From a bacterium (GTDB taxonomy: Bacteria > Verrucomicrobiota > Verrucomicrobiia > Limisphaerales > RI-55): DNA of 64,000 bases. Of this stretch, positions 1 through 8,167 are shown piece after piece. The DNA is taken from positions 1 to 64,000 of the forward strand of contig WGOC01000008.1 of the NCBI GenBank assembly GCA_016124235.1, written 5' to 3'. Position numbers and translations under genes: made by a program. Under the pieces are notes generated by a model. That model worked only from the letters and a program-made list of their open reading frames with translations, was not told the DNA's origin and did not search any database. Positions within the stretch are counted from its first letter, which is position 1. Every line of letters starts with the position of its first letter.

Positions 1-2
1 AG

Positions 3-218
3 CGCTGTCCGCGACCGCTGCGCGAACAGGCGGCAACGATCGAATTGAAAACAACGAAGCGGGTGCTGGCCGAGGAATTGGGGACCGTGAGCGAAACGTT
101 CTCCCGGACGCTGGCCAAGTTTCGCGAACAGAAGCTGGTCACCGTCAAAGGCAAATCACTGACCGTCCTCTCACCCCCGAAACTCGCCGCCCTCCTGCGC
201 GCGAACCTCGGCGAGTAA
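3..218 (+). CDS. Crp/Fnr-family transcriptional regulator, C-terminal part (truncated at window edge)
   Basis: The first 71 codons in this frame are the end of a protein that begins outside the window. The sequence has the winged helix-turn-helix of Crp/Fnr regulators: a helix VLAEELGTVSETFSRTLAKF, in which SETFSRTL is the recognition helix, followed by the wing with the LVTVKGKSLTVLSP beta-turn and a short C-terminal helix. The family binds DNA as a dimer and senses cAMP, redox state or oxygen through an N-terminal cyclic-nucleotide-type domain, which is not visible here, so the signal cannot be inferred. Translation ends at TAA 216-218. The next gene is convergent after 35 bases. Confidence 0.8.
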   Translation, partial: RCPRPLREQAATIELKTTKRVLAEELGTVSETFSRTLAKFREQKLVTVKGKSLTVLSPPKLAALLRANLGE

Positions 219-253
219 TCATTTGCGGCGCACCCAGTCGACCACGACGGTCG

Positions 254-706
254 TTACAGCCAGGCGTCGGACCACATTTCGGGATGCCATCGGCCTTCGT
301 CCATTTCGATGACATCAAAGTCGGTGACCAGTTGGCCGTTATCCGTCACGCCATATTCGCGGATCAACTCCGGAATGTAGCTCCGCGTTTCGTCATCCCG
401 CCAGCCACGTTTGCTCATAAAGCTATTATAGATGAGGATCTCTTCGTCGGTCAGACGGCGGCCGTTGTTCTGGCACCATTCCAGGACCGCTTCATCGGAC
501 GCACCGGCCAGCACCTGCTTTTTAACGTCGTCATATTGCACCCGCAGGTAGCGACAGGTACGCCCGTCAAACCCGTTTCCTAGCATGGCGTGATAAGCAT
601 CCGGCAGCCGGCCCTGAGCCCGCAGTCGAATCTTGGAACACATGCGGGCGAAATAAAACATTCTACCGGTCTTCTCGTAACAACCCTTGATGCCTTCTAT
701 TTTCAT
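254..706 (-). CDS. DUF5069 domain protein
   Basis: The 150-residue protein matches the DUF5069 pattern from memory: an N-terminal GRMFYFARMCSKIRL segment, a central GFDGRTCRYLRVQYDDV segment, a VLAGASDEAVLEWC helix and a C-terminal FMSKRGWRDDE segment. Function is unknown; such proteins are small, soluble and common in Verrucomicrobiota and Planctomycetota. There is no signal peptide or membrane segment. The start ATG at 706 gives a protein beginning MKIEGIKGCYEKTG. It is co-directional with the ClC gene upstream (98 bases apart), so the two could share a transcript, but nothing in the sequence proves it. Confidence 0.75.
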   Translation of the reverse strand: MKIEGIKGCYEKTGRMFYFARMCSKIRLRAQGRLPDAYHAMLGNGFDGRTCRYLRVQYDDVKKQVLAGASDEAVLEWCQNNGRRLTDEEILIYNSFMSKRGWRDDETRSYIPELIREYGVTDNGQLVTDFDVIEMDEGRWHPEMWSDAWL

Positions 707-804
707 AAACTCGTTTTGAGGTGTGCCGAGGCCAATTCAAGTTCAATCCATCGGCCGGCCATCACCGCCAATGAACCGCGGCAAAAGCCCTTTTTCATTT
801 CGAC

Positions 805-2610
805 TCACGCCGGGTTCCCGGCTCGGACATTTTGATTTCGAACCGTCTTCCGGTTCGGCAGGCGACGCTCCCGTTGCTCATCATTTTGCACCCCTTTCGA
901 GTGCGCGCGTAAAATACTGGACCGGCCCAGATATCCCACCACATGACTTGGTTGATCGCGAGACACCACCGGGAGCCGCCCGACGTCATACCGAAGCATC
1001 AATCGCAGTGCGTCAGACAGCAGCTCATCGGGATGTGCGACGAGGACATCGGTACAACCACATTCGAGGACCGTCGAGCGACCTTCGGGATCTCGTTGCA
1101 ACGCCCGCATCACATCTCCGCGAGTAATGATTCCAGCAAGCCTTGATTCATCGTCCACGATGATGATTCCTTGATGCCGCGAAACCGCCGTCCGGCCCAG
1201 CGTCAATTTTGACAGCTCGGCAATTGTCGTATGTTTCGTCACGCGGGGAATATCCGTTTCCATGACATCACCAACGCGAGTCAGATCAAGCAAATCCACT
1301 TCATATTCCCGCGATACGTGCTGACCGCGGCGGGCCAGTTTTGCGGTCAGAATGGAGCGGCGACTTGTAAGAACGGCGACCGCGAAGGAAGCGGCGGCGC
1401 TGATCAATAACACCGGCAGCAGGTTCAGGTCATGCGACAACTCCAACACGAAGATCGTCGCGGTGATCGGTATATTCATCATGCCGGCCATCATTGCCGC
1501 CATCCCGGCCATCGCCCAAAGCCCGGGATCGCCCCACGGAAGCCAATGCCCGAGCCAAGCCCCCATGGCGCCACCCATGATCAACAGCGGAGCAAGCACT
1601 CCGCCCGACGTTCCGGAGCCCAACGCGACCGCCCACACGATCGCTTTCAGCACGAGCAAGCTGAGGAGCGACATCCCCACAATCCTGGCCATCATCAATC
1701 CGTGGATTGAATCATAACCGACACCCAATACGCGCGGATCAATGACACCGCCGACGCCAACGATCACCGCACCACACGCCGGCCACCACATCCAGTGGAT
1801 GGGAAGCCGTTCCAGCACGTCTTCGCATCCATACACCAAGGCAGTCACCAACACCGACCCAAGTCCAACCAGCAATCCGATGATCAGTGCCCCACCGAAC
1901 GAGCCGGCTCCAACGATTTCGTGCGGGGCGACGGGAAAGACAGGCCCGTTGCCAAGCAAAGGTATCCGCAAGATTGCCGCGACGATCGACGAAACAACGA
2001 CCGGAATGAAACTTCTGGGTTTCCATTCAAACAACAGTAATTCAACCGCAAGCAGCACCGACGCGACCGGCGTGGCGAAGATTGCGGTCATGCCGCCCGC
2101 CGCTCCCGCCACCAGCAAGGTCTTCCTCTCCGAGGCGGACAAATGAAAGAATTGGGCAAACAACGAACCGCACGCACCACCGGTCATGATGATGGGACCT
2201 TCGGCGCCAAAGGGTCCGCCCGTTCCGATTGAGATCGCCGATGATACGGGCTTGAGCAACGCCACTCTCGGTTGAATCAAACTCTTGCCCAGGAGGATCG
2301 CCTCGATTGCCTCAGGTATGCCGTGTCCTCTGATCTTGTCGGAACCATACCGCGCCATCACACCGATCACGAGGGCGCCCGCAATCGGCACCAGCACCGC
2401 CCACCAACCAAGGTGAGCATCGCTGGGAATAACTGACGACGCGGATAACCTTTGGAAATAGGCGAGATTCGTTACAACGGAAATCAACCAAAGCAACGCC
2501 TTCGCCACCAGCGCACTCACAACGCCGACCGGAGCCGCCAAGGTTGCCAAAAGCAACATCCTGCGATCGGCACGAAAATCGCCCGGCAAAGGTTTGGAAG
2601 GTTTGTTCAT
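805..2610 (-). CDS. ClC-family chloride channel/transporter with C-terminal CBS pair
   Basis: The product moves chloride (or another anion, often in exchange for protons) across the inner membrane. About 10-12 hydrophobic helices occupy residues 15-430, including GHGIPEAIEAI (the GSGIP-type signature), GAEGPIIMTGG, whose Glu matches the gating glutamate of GREGP, and GSGTSGGVLAPL, matching the GxFxP region. Two CBS domains follow (about residues 450-575), from VGDVMETDIPRV to the second repeat ending in GYLGRSSIL; they usually bind adenine nucleotides and modulate gating. I choose ATG 2610 (MNKPSKPLPGDF, 601 aa) because the longer reading frame to 2685 would run through the palindromic operator. 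It is divergent from the marR-type gene, which probably controls it. Confidence 0.92.
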   Translation of the reverse strand: MNKPSKPLPGDFRADRRMLLLATLAAPVGVVSALVAKALLWLISVVTNLAYFQRLSASSVIPSDAHLGWWAVLVPIAGALVIGVMARYGSDKIRGHGIPEAIEAILLGKSLIQPRVALLKPVSSAISIGTGGPFGAEGPIIMTGGACGSLFAQFFHLSASERKTLLVAGAAGGMTAIFATPVASVLLAVELLLFEWKPRSFIPVVVSSIVAAILRIPLLGNGPVFPVAPHEIVGAGSFGGALIIGLLVGLGSVLVTALVYGCEDVLERLPIHWMWWPACGAVIVGVGGVIDPRVLGVGYDSIHGLMMARIVGMSLLSLLVLKAIVWAVALGSGTSGGVLAPLLIMGGAMGAWLGHWLPWGDPGLWAMAGMAAMMAGMMNIPITATIFVLELSHDLNLLPVLLISAAASFAVAVLTSRRSILTAKLARRGQHVSREYEVDLLDLTRVGDVMETDIPRVTKHTTIAELSKLTLGRTAVSRHQGIIIVDDESRLAGIITRGDVMRALQRDPEGRSTVLECGCTDVLVAHPDELLSDALRLMLRYDVGRLPVVSRDQPSHVVGYLGRSSILRAHSKGVQNDEQRERRLPNRKTVRNQNVRAGNPA

Positions 2611-2656
2611 CACGATTGCCCACCACGCACTCACGCGGTGCGTCCGGCAGCCGACC

Positions 2657-2683
2657 GTTTTATATCGCACTACGATATAAAAC
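2657..2683. promoter_or_regulatory. Perfect 11-bp inverted repeat, probable MarR operator
   Basis: Arms GTTTTATATCG (2657-2667) and CGATATAAAAC (2673-2683) are exact reverse complements separated by 5 bases. The element sits midway between the ClC start (2610) and the marR-type start (2731), in an AT-rich pocket of an otherwise GC-rich sequence. MarR dimers typically bind such palindromes overlapping their own promoters, so this is the likely site for auto- and cross-regulation of both divergent genes. The palindrome is directly visible; occupancy is inferred. Confidence 0.8.
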
Positions 2684-2730
2684 AACTGGAATTACCACGC
2701 GCAACCTGCTTTTGTTTGCCCGTCAAAACC

Positions 2731-3150
2731 ATGACCAAACGGCGGACACGAATCACCAAAGCTGACTACGAAGCGCTCGCAGCGCTGCGCTACGCGTTGC
2801 GCCACTTTCTGCACTTCAGTGAAAACGCCGCTCGCGCCTCGGGTCTTACCCCTCAGCAGCACCAGGCATTGCTGGCCATCAAGGGATTTCCGGGTCGCGA
2901 TCAGATCACGGTGGGTGAATTGGCCGAACGCCTGCAACTGAAGCATCACAGCGCTGTCGGACTGGCAAACCGCCTTGTTACCGGAAAATTGGTGGCACGG
3001 AAAAAGAGATCGATGGATCGGCGTCAGGTTTATCTTGTTCTTACCCGGCGCGGTGAACGGTTGTTGGAGGGCCTGTCTGAGATCCACAAGACTGAGTTAA
3101 GCCGTACGGGCGCTGACCTGGAACGCATCATCGGCCTGATCCGGAAATAG
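2731..3150 (+). CDS. MarR-family transcriptional regulator
   Basis: The 139-residue protein has the MarR layout: an N-terminal dimerisation helix (residues 10-40, ALAALRYALRHFLHFSE), then a winged helix-turn-helix with ITVGELAERLQLKHHSAVGL as the helix-turn-helix, the wing RKKRSMDRRQVYLVLTRRGE, where the DxR..LxLT signature is clear, and a C-terminal dimer helix. Members repress divergent or adjacent genes until a small ligand or oxidant releases them. The start is ATG 2731 (MTKRRTRITKADYEA); the open frame extends upstream but crosses the operator. Its target is most likely the divergent ClC channel, giving ligand-responsive anion transport. The effector cannot be predicted. Confidence 0.88.
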   Translation: MTKRRTRITKADYEALAALRYALRHFLHFSENAARASGLTPQQHQALLAIKGFPGRDQITVGELAERLQLKHHSAVGLANRLVTGKLVARKKRSMDRRQVYLVLTRRGERLLEGLSEIHKTELSRTGADLERIIGLIRK

Positions 3151-3403
3151 ACAAAGTTTATCCCGAATGCGTCGCTTATGCTGAATGAAGGCTAGCGGGC
3201 GGACGCGAAGAAATGCCTCCGTTTTGAGCCGTGTCGGGGTGTTGATTCGTGTCGGTTTATGCGGTGCAGCCGAGGGCGTCGAATACCTAATTACCGATAC
3301 AGAACGGAACCGCAATGCGCCTATTTTTGGCGAGTGCGGAAATGACGAATTCTTTATCGCTCCGTCAACCTCGATCCAGTATGAGTGGTGAGCTTCCATT
3401 CCC

Positions 3404-3757
3404 ATGACAACAAAGCATCGTATCTTCACCACGAGCGTCGCAGCCGTCTATCCCCACTATGTTGCCAAAGCAGAAAAGAAGGGTCGTACCAAAGCCGAAG
3501 TCGATGCCATCATTCGCTGGCTCACCGGTTACAATCAGCGGCAGCTGCTTGGCCAATTGAAAAAGGAGAAAGACTTCGAAACTTTTTTCAAAGAAGCTCC
3601 GCAGCCAAATCCAGCGCGAACCCTGATCAAAGGGCTGATTTGCGGCATCCGGGTGGAAGATATTCAAGACCCGACCATGCGGGAGATTCGCTACCTCGAC
3701 AAATTGATCGATGAACTGGCCAAAGGGAAAGACATGAACAAAATATTGAGGAGCTAG
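3404..3757 (+). CDS. DUF2200 family protein
   Basis: The 117-residue soluble protein begins [20 protein letters not shown] and contains the pattern I associate with DUF2200: [21 protein letters not shown], then [10 protein letters not shown] and [20 protein letters not shown], and a C-terminal [12 protein letters not shown] helix. Members are uniformly about 110-120 aa and occur in many bacteria with no established function. The length is normal. It is followed after 22 bases by the VOC protein gene on the same strand, so the two may be co-transcribed. The start ATG at 3404 is the only reasonable one. The preceding 253 bases (3151-3403) show no convincing gene. Confidence 0.75.
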   Translation: MTTKHRIFTTSVAAVYPHYVAKAEKKGRTKAEVDAIIRWLTGYNQRQLLGQLKKEKDFETFFKEAPQPNPARTLIKGLICGIRVEDIQDPTMREIRYLDKLIDELAKGKDMNKILRS

Positions 3758-3779
3758 GCTTAATCACAAACGAGCTACC

Positions 3780-4145
3780 ATGATTCAAGGACTACGAACC
3801 GTGATCTATCACGTCAGCGATCTGGCAAAGGCGAAGGCCTGGTATACCAGCGTATTGGAACACGAACCCTATTTTGACCAGCCGTTTTATGTCGGCTTTT
3901 CGGTGGGCGGATTCGAATTGGGATTGGTTCCCGATGGCACCTCGGGACCGGGAGGCACCGTCGCCTACTGGGGAGTGGCTGACGCCACGGCATCCATCAA
4001 ACGTCTGGAGTCATTGGGCGCCGCCGTCAGGGAGCCTTTGCAGGACGTCGGTGAGGGAATCCGGGTGGCGGCCGTCGCCGATCCGTTTGGCAATACGTTC
4101 GGAGTGATTCAGAATCCACATTTTTCAGTCAAGAACGTGCGCTGA
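3780..4145 (+). CDS. VOC-superfamily (glyoxalase/dioxygenase-like) protein
   Basis: The 121-residue protein has the paired beta-alpha-beta-beta-beta modules of the vicinal-oxygen-chelate fold: module one begins LRTVIYHVSDLAKAKAWYTS and ends FELGLVPDG; module two contains VADATASIKRLESLGA and ends VAAVADPFGNTFGVIQNP. The DPFGN(T)F(G) turn near the end is typical of the glyoxalase/bleomycin-resistance group. VOC proteins bind a metal and act as lyases, dioxygenases or sequestering proteins; metal ligands are not fully evident here, so no reaction is assigned. It is probably cytosolic and lies 22 bases after the DUF2200 gene. Confidence 0.85.
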   Translation: MIQGLRTVIYHVSDLAKAKAWYTSVLEHEPYFDQPFYVGFSVGGFELGLVPDGTSGPGGTVAYWGVADATASIKRLESLGAAVREPLQDVGEGIRVAAVADPFGNTFGVIQNPHFSVKNVR

Positions 4146-4738
4146 TGATTTCCTGGCGTGGGCCGTGTGGCCGCATCCGAGCGTGTTATCGTCGCGGCCA
4201 AATCAACTCGAAAAGCTTTTATCGCTGCGTTGGCCGATAAAAATTCACACCGAGAATTCATTGTGACCGTTACGGGAATCCCTGTGACGGTCGCTTATTT
4301 GGCAGCCACTGCATCCAGATAACGGGTTTGCCTCCTGACTGCGAAAGCGCATTTTCAAGGTTCACCACTCTCGAGTTGCGACGCAACTTCACCGAGTGTG
4401 GCGGACCACCCTTTCGAAATAAGTGACCATGAACGGCGAAAGCCGCAGTAGTGTTTGTCCCCGAAATTCTTGGCCAATTTTTCGGATATGAGCGGTTGTG
4501 ACGAATCAGGATGAGTTTGGTCGCCACACGTGAAAAGCCTTGTAAATGCTGGGGATTTGCAACTAAGTGCGACTTGTCGCGGCTGGACGAATTTTCATAT
4601 TCCCGAACCTCGGATCAGAAGGTTGGCGGTTCGAGTCCCTCCCGGCGTACCAGCTTTTTCTCGGCATGATCAACAACCAAGGCAATTCACCTCGTCACCG
4701 AAGTTCAACTCACTTTTCGAAGACGACTTGTTTACGGC
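4146..4738. other. 593-bp region without a supported gene
   Basis: No reading frame here looks protein-like; an 85-codon minus-strand frame (4270-4527) has no recognisable domain. The stretch is more AT-rich than its neighbours and ends in the 3' part of a tRNA-Arg (4610-4652), directly before the APC permease gene. The combination suggests an old integration or excision scar rather than a regulatory region, but no integrase gene or intact partner repeat is visible within the window. Confidence 0.5.
4610..4652 (+). pseudogene. 3' fragment of tRNA-Arg (TCG-type), probable attachment-site remnant
   Basis: The 43 bases run from the anticodon loop to the encoded CCA end. They start with TCGGATCAGAAGG, as in the 3' side of the anticodon arm of bacterial tRNA-Arg(TCG), continue with a T-arm containing GGTTCGAGTCC, then a CCGGCGT acceptor strand, discriminator A and CCA at 4650-4652. 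The T stem has one C:C mismatch. No D-arm or matching 5' acceptor strand is found upstream, so this is not a complete tRNA gene. Site-specific integrases commonly use the 3' half of tRNA genes and leave such copies at element ends. Confidence 0.65.
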
Positions 4739-6031
4739 ATGGCGAAATCTAACGACGGCAAAATAGGATTTTGGGCGGTGGTCGCCATCGGCGTTGGCGG
4801 CATGGTCGGCGGGGGTATCTTCGCCGTGCTCGGCCTCGCGGTGCAACTCGCCCATGGTGGGACGCCCATCGCCTTTGCGCTGGCCGGTGTCGTCGCGTTG
4901 CTCACGACTTATTCGTACGCCAAACTTTCCGTCGCCTTTCCGAGCCGGGGTGGAACGGTCACGTTTCTCGATCGCGCGTTTGGCGTGGGGCTCTTCACGG
5001 GTAGTCTCAACGTTCTGTTGTGGCTGAGCTATGTCGTGATGTTGTCGTTGTACGCGTTCGCGTTTGGGAGTTACGGGGCGACGTTTCTGCCGGACGCGTG
5101 GCATGACGTGGGCAAGCACGTGTTGATCAGCGCCGGCGTAGTCTTGATCACGGCGTTGAATCTCCTCAGCGCCGAGCTGATCGGCAAGGCCGAGGATTGG
5201 ATCGTCGGTTTGAAAATCATCATCCTGCTGGTGTTTGTTGCGACGGGTGTGGCCGGGATCAAAGCGGCTCAGGTGGATCCGGGCAGCTGGTCGCCGCCGC
5301 TGCAATTGGCGGCCGGCGGCATGATTATTTTCCTGGCCTACGAAGGGTTCGAGTTGATCGCCAACACCGCCCAGGATGTGCGGGACGCCACCAAGACACT
5401 CCCGCGGGCCTTTTACACGGCGGTCGGTTTTGTGATCGTGTTGTACGTGCTCGTGGCGCTGGTCACAGTGGGCAATTTGTCGGTCGACAAAATCGTGGCG
5501 GCGAAGGACTACGCATTGGCGGAAGCCGCGCGTCCGTTTCTTGGTCAATCGGGATTCACGTTGATCGCAGTGGCCGCGATGTTGTCGACGGCATCCGCCA
5601 TCAACGCCACGCTCTACGGTGCGGCGCGATTGAGCTATTGCATCGCCCGCGACGGGGAACTGCCCGAGATCCTCGAACGCAAAGTCTGGGGACAGCCGGC
5701 GGAAGGTTTGTTGATCACCGCGGCGCTGACGTTGTTGGTCGCAAATGTTTTCGACCTGACCAGTATTTCAACGCTGGGCAGTGCGGGCTTTCTGCTGATC
5801 TTCGCGGCGGTGAACGTCGCCAACGCCCGCCGCGCAGCGCACACCAAAAGCCTCGCGTGGGTTTCGGGGTTGGGCGCCGGTGCCTGCCTCGGCGCCCTGG
5901 GCGCATTGATCTGGCACACGGCCACGAGCGAACCGGCCAAGTTGTGGGTGCTCGCGGCGATGGTCGCGATCGCTGTCGGAATCGAAGGCGCTTACCGGCT
6001 GGCCCATCGCGAAATCAATCTTCGCAAATGA
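4739..6031 (+). CDS. APC-superfamily amino acid/polyamine permease
   Basis: The 430-residue inner-membrane protein has about 12 hydrophobic helices. It opens with the APC signature for TM1, WAVVAIGVGGMVGGGIFAVL, whose Gly-rich unwound segment binds the amino-acid carboxylate and amino groups. TM6 (GGMIIFLAYEGFELIANTAQ) carries the second broken helix, followed by DVRDATKTLPRAFYTAVG. Length is near the low end for the family. It imports or exchanges amino acids with protons or another amino acid; substrate cannot be told from sequence. Its last 17 bases overlap convergently with the receiver-kinase gene. It starts 87 bases downstream of the tRNA-Arg remnant. Confidence 0.9.
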   Translation: MAKSNDGKIGFWAVVAIGVGGMVGGGIFAVLGLAVQLAHGGTPIAFALAGVVALLTTYSYAKLSVAFPSRGGTVTFLDRAFGVGLFTGSLNVLLWLSYVVMLSLYAFAFGSYGATFLPDAWHDVGKHVLISAGVVLITALNLLSAELIGKAEDWIVGLKIIILLVFVATGVAGIKAAQVDPGSWSPPLQLAAGGMIIFLAYEGFELIANTAQDVRDATKTLPRAFYTAVGFVIVLYVLVALVTVGNLSVDKIVAAKDYALAEAARPFLGQSGFTLIAVAAMLSTASAINATLYGAARLSYCIARDGELPEILERKVWGQPAEGLLITAALTLLVANVFDLTSISTLGSAGFLLIFAAVNVANARRAAHTKSLAWVSGLGAGACLGALGALIWHTATSEPAKLWVLAAMVAIAVGIEGAYRLAHREINLRK

Positions 6032-7301
6032 CTTTTCGTACGGCCGGTTTCAGCGTGAAACGAAACGTCGCGCCTTCGCCCGCTTTGGATTCGGCCCAGA
6101 TGTCCCCGCCGTGCCGATGGATGATACGTTGCACGGTGGCGAGTCCGACGCCGGTACCGGGGAAGTCGTCCTGGGTGTGCATCCGTTGAAAAGCGGTGAA
6201 CAACTTCTCGGCGTATTTCATGTCGAAGCCGGCGCCATTGTCTTTTACGAAGAAGACCTGATTGCCGGCATCATCGCGTTCGACGCCCGCCTCGATTCGT
6301 GGTGCCGGGGTCTTGCTGGAAAACTTCCATGCGTTCCCCAGCAGGTTCTCGAGCACGATGAGCAACAGCCGGCTGTCGCCCTGAACCTTCAAGTCGGGCG
6401 CGATTTGGACGTCAACCTTTCGCTCCGGCTCCCGCTCCCGCAGGTGTTCAATCACGCGTTCGGCCAGCGCGGTGAGATTCGTGGGATTCAGCTGCAATTC
6501 CTCGCGACTGACCCGCGACAACCCGAGCAGATCGTCGATGAGTTCGCCCATCCGATTGGTTGCCTCGCCGATTCGACCCAGAAAGTGTTTCGCCTCGCTG
6601 TCCAGATGTTGCTGACACTTCTCGGTGAGCAACTCGGTAAACCCGGAGATTGTGCGCAATGGCGCCCGCAGATCGTGGGAAACGGCGTGGCAAAATGAAT
6701 CGAGTTCCTTATTGGCGGCGTCGAGCTGAGAGGTTCGTTGTTTGACCCGTTCGTCGAGCTCGCGATTGATCTTCTCCAGTTCCTTTCGAGCAATCTCCAG
6801 TTCGTTGTTCTTGCGTTCCAGTTTGCGGATCAGGACGTTCGCGTACTTCTTGAGCACGAACTCTTCGCCGAGCTCCGAAGGCTGACTGCCATCGCGTTCG
6901 GCCGCCTTGACCCGCGCTCGGCGCAAGGCCGCGCAGATATCCGCCGTCGACGCCGGTTTGGTGATGTATTCATCCGCGCCGACGGTGAAGGCCATTTCGC
7001 GATCGCCGGGCGACGTGTACGTATTGGTGTACATGATCAACGGCATCGCCCTGAACTTCTCGCTGCTTCGCAATTCGTGACAAAGCCGGTAGCCATCCAT
7101 GTTCGGCATGAGGATGTCCGAAATGATGGCCTCGACCGCTTGCTGCTCGAGCACGCAGATCGCCTCCAGCCCATCCGCCGCTTCGCTGACTTCGACGCCT
7201 TCGGCTTCCAGCGTCGCGCGCAACAACTTCCGATTTAGCGGGTAATCGTCAACGATCAGTACCTTCCTTGGTAGTGGCGAATTGTCGGGTAATTCAGGCA
7301 T
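6015..7301 (-). CDS. Receiver-first hybrid histidine kinase (REC-coiled coil-HisKA-HATPase)
   Basis: A soluble 428-residue kinase. The N-terminal receiver (residues 12-130) has the acidic pair VDD, phospho-acceptor Asp in SDILMPNMDG (D62), Thr in YTNTYTS and Lys in YITKP. A coiled coil (about 155-195) leads to HisKA with the H-box HAVSHDLRAPLR and then HATPase with N-box ENLLGNAWKF, G1 DNGAGFD and G2 FPGTGVGLAT. With no sensor domain, its activity is presumably set by phosphorylation of its own receiver. The kinase half closely resembles the one at 20788-21903, whereas its receiver resembles that at 8991-10355. It is the last gene of the minus-strand signalling run, 10 bases after the double-receiver gene. 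Confidence 0.92.
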   Translation of the reverse strand: MPELPDNSPLPRKVLIVDDYPLNRKLLRATLEAEGVEVSEAADGLEAICVLEQQAVEAIISDILMPNMDGYRLCHELRSSEKFRAMPLIMYTNTYTSPGDREMAFTVGADEYITKPASTADICAALRRARVKAAERDGSQPSELGEEFVLKKYANVLIRKLERKNNELEIARKELEKINRELDERVKQRTSQLDAANKELDSFCHAVSHDLRAPLRTISGFTELLTEKCQQHLDSEAKHFLGRIGEATNRMGELIDDLLGLSRVSREELQLNPTNLTALAERVIEHLREREPERKVDVQIAPDLKVQGDSRLLLIVLENLLGNAWKFSSKTPAPRIEAGVERDDAGNQVFFVKDNGAGFDMKYAEKLFTAFQRMHTQDDFPGTGVGLATVQRIIHRHGGDIWAESKAGEGATFRFTLKPAVRKVICED

Positions 7302-7311
7302 GGATAATCAG

Positions 7312-8139
7312 CTAACTGCAAACCGTGACGTTGCCATCGACAATGTCATTGATGGTGGAAAGTAACAACTTGGGATCATACGGCTTCTCGAAATATCCGG
7401 CGGCACCCAGTTCGGCGGCCTTCTTGCGCAATCGCGGCTGATGATTGGCCGTCATGAAGATGATCGCGGTCGATGCCGGCAACAGCTGACGCACCCGTTC
7501 GGCGACTTTGAATCCACCGCCGCCGGGCATCGTGATGTCCAGCAGCAACACATCCGGTTGGAAGTATTCGATGATCTTCGCGCCAACAAATGCATCCTCC
7601 GCCAGCTCGACTTCGTAGCCGGCGGTTTGCAGCCGGATCGACAAGCTGAGCGCGATTTTGCGATCGTCCTCGACGACCAAGATACGCTTGAGCTTCTTCT
7701 TCTCGCGAGCGGTCCTGCCGTTTGCTTTCGCCGGCTTGACGGCTGCCAGGACGCGGTTGGTCACAACTTTCGGACGCAACGCGCGATTGACCACGGCCAG
7801 CAACTTTTCCGGATCGTATGGCTTTTCGATGAAGCCAACGGCGCCGAATTGCTTCGCGCTCTTGCGCAATTTCGGATCCTTGCTCCCGGTGATGAAGACG
7901 ATGGGAACGTTGGCCGCCGTCTGGCGCAGGCGATACGCCATGGCAAAGCCGGCGCCGATGGGCATGAAGATGTCGGCAATGATCAGATCCGGCGGCTCGC
8001 TTTCCACCACCTCAATGCCGGCGACCCCATTGGCAGCCGCTTTGATTTCGTAGCCGGCGGCCTTGAGGCGGATCGATAACGCCTTTGCCAATTTGGCGTC
8101 ATCTTCAACGATCAGGATGACCTTCTTCGGTTCATTCAT
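7312..8139 (-). CDS. Double-receiver response regulator
   Basis: The 275-residue protein consists of two CheY-like receivers and no output domain. REC1 (residues 5-122) has VEDD, phospho-acceptor Asp in LIIADIFMP, Thr in FITGSK and Lys in IEKPYD. REC2 (about 152-270) has VVEDD, Asp in LLLDITMP, Thr in FMTAN and Lys in FEKPYD, so both look competent. A basic linker (GRTAREKKKLKR) separates them. Proteins of this type pass or buffer phosphoryl groups between kinases. It is paralogous to the adjacent 8168-8956 product: the second receivers share the layout FKVAERVRQLLP / FTVAERIQTLVP. It lies 28 bases downstream of that gene. Confidence 0.92.
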   Translation of the reverse strand: MNEPKKVILIVEDDAKLAKALSIRLKAAGYEIKAAANGVAGIEVVESEPPDLIIADIFMPIGAGFAMAYRLRQTAANVPIVFITGSKDPKLRKSAKQFGAVGFIEKPYDPEKLLAVVNRALRPKVVTNRVLAAVKPAKANGRTAREKKKLKRILVVEDDRKIALSLSIRLQTAGYEVELAEDAFVGAKIIEYFQPDVLLLDITMPGGGGFKVAERVRQLLPASTAIIFMTANHQPRLRKKAAELGAAGYFEKPYDPKLLLSTINDIVDGNVTVCS

Positions 8140-8167
8140 AGTTTTTGCTTTGGTAGATTCTTAGCGA

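Noticed and set aside
4270..4527. An 85-codon minus-strand frame in the tRNA-Arg remnant region
   Set aside because: No domain, no homologue recognised; considered as integrase remnant but no catalytic motif is seen.
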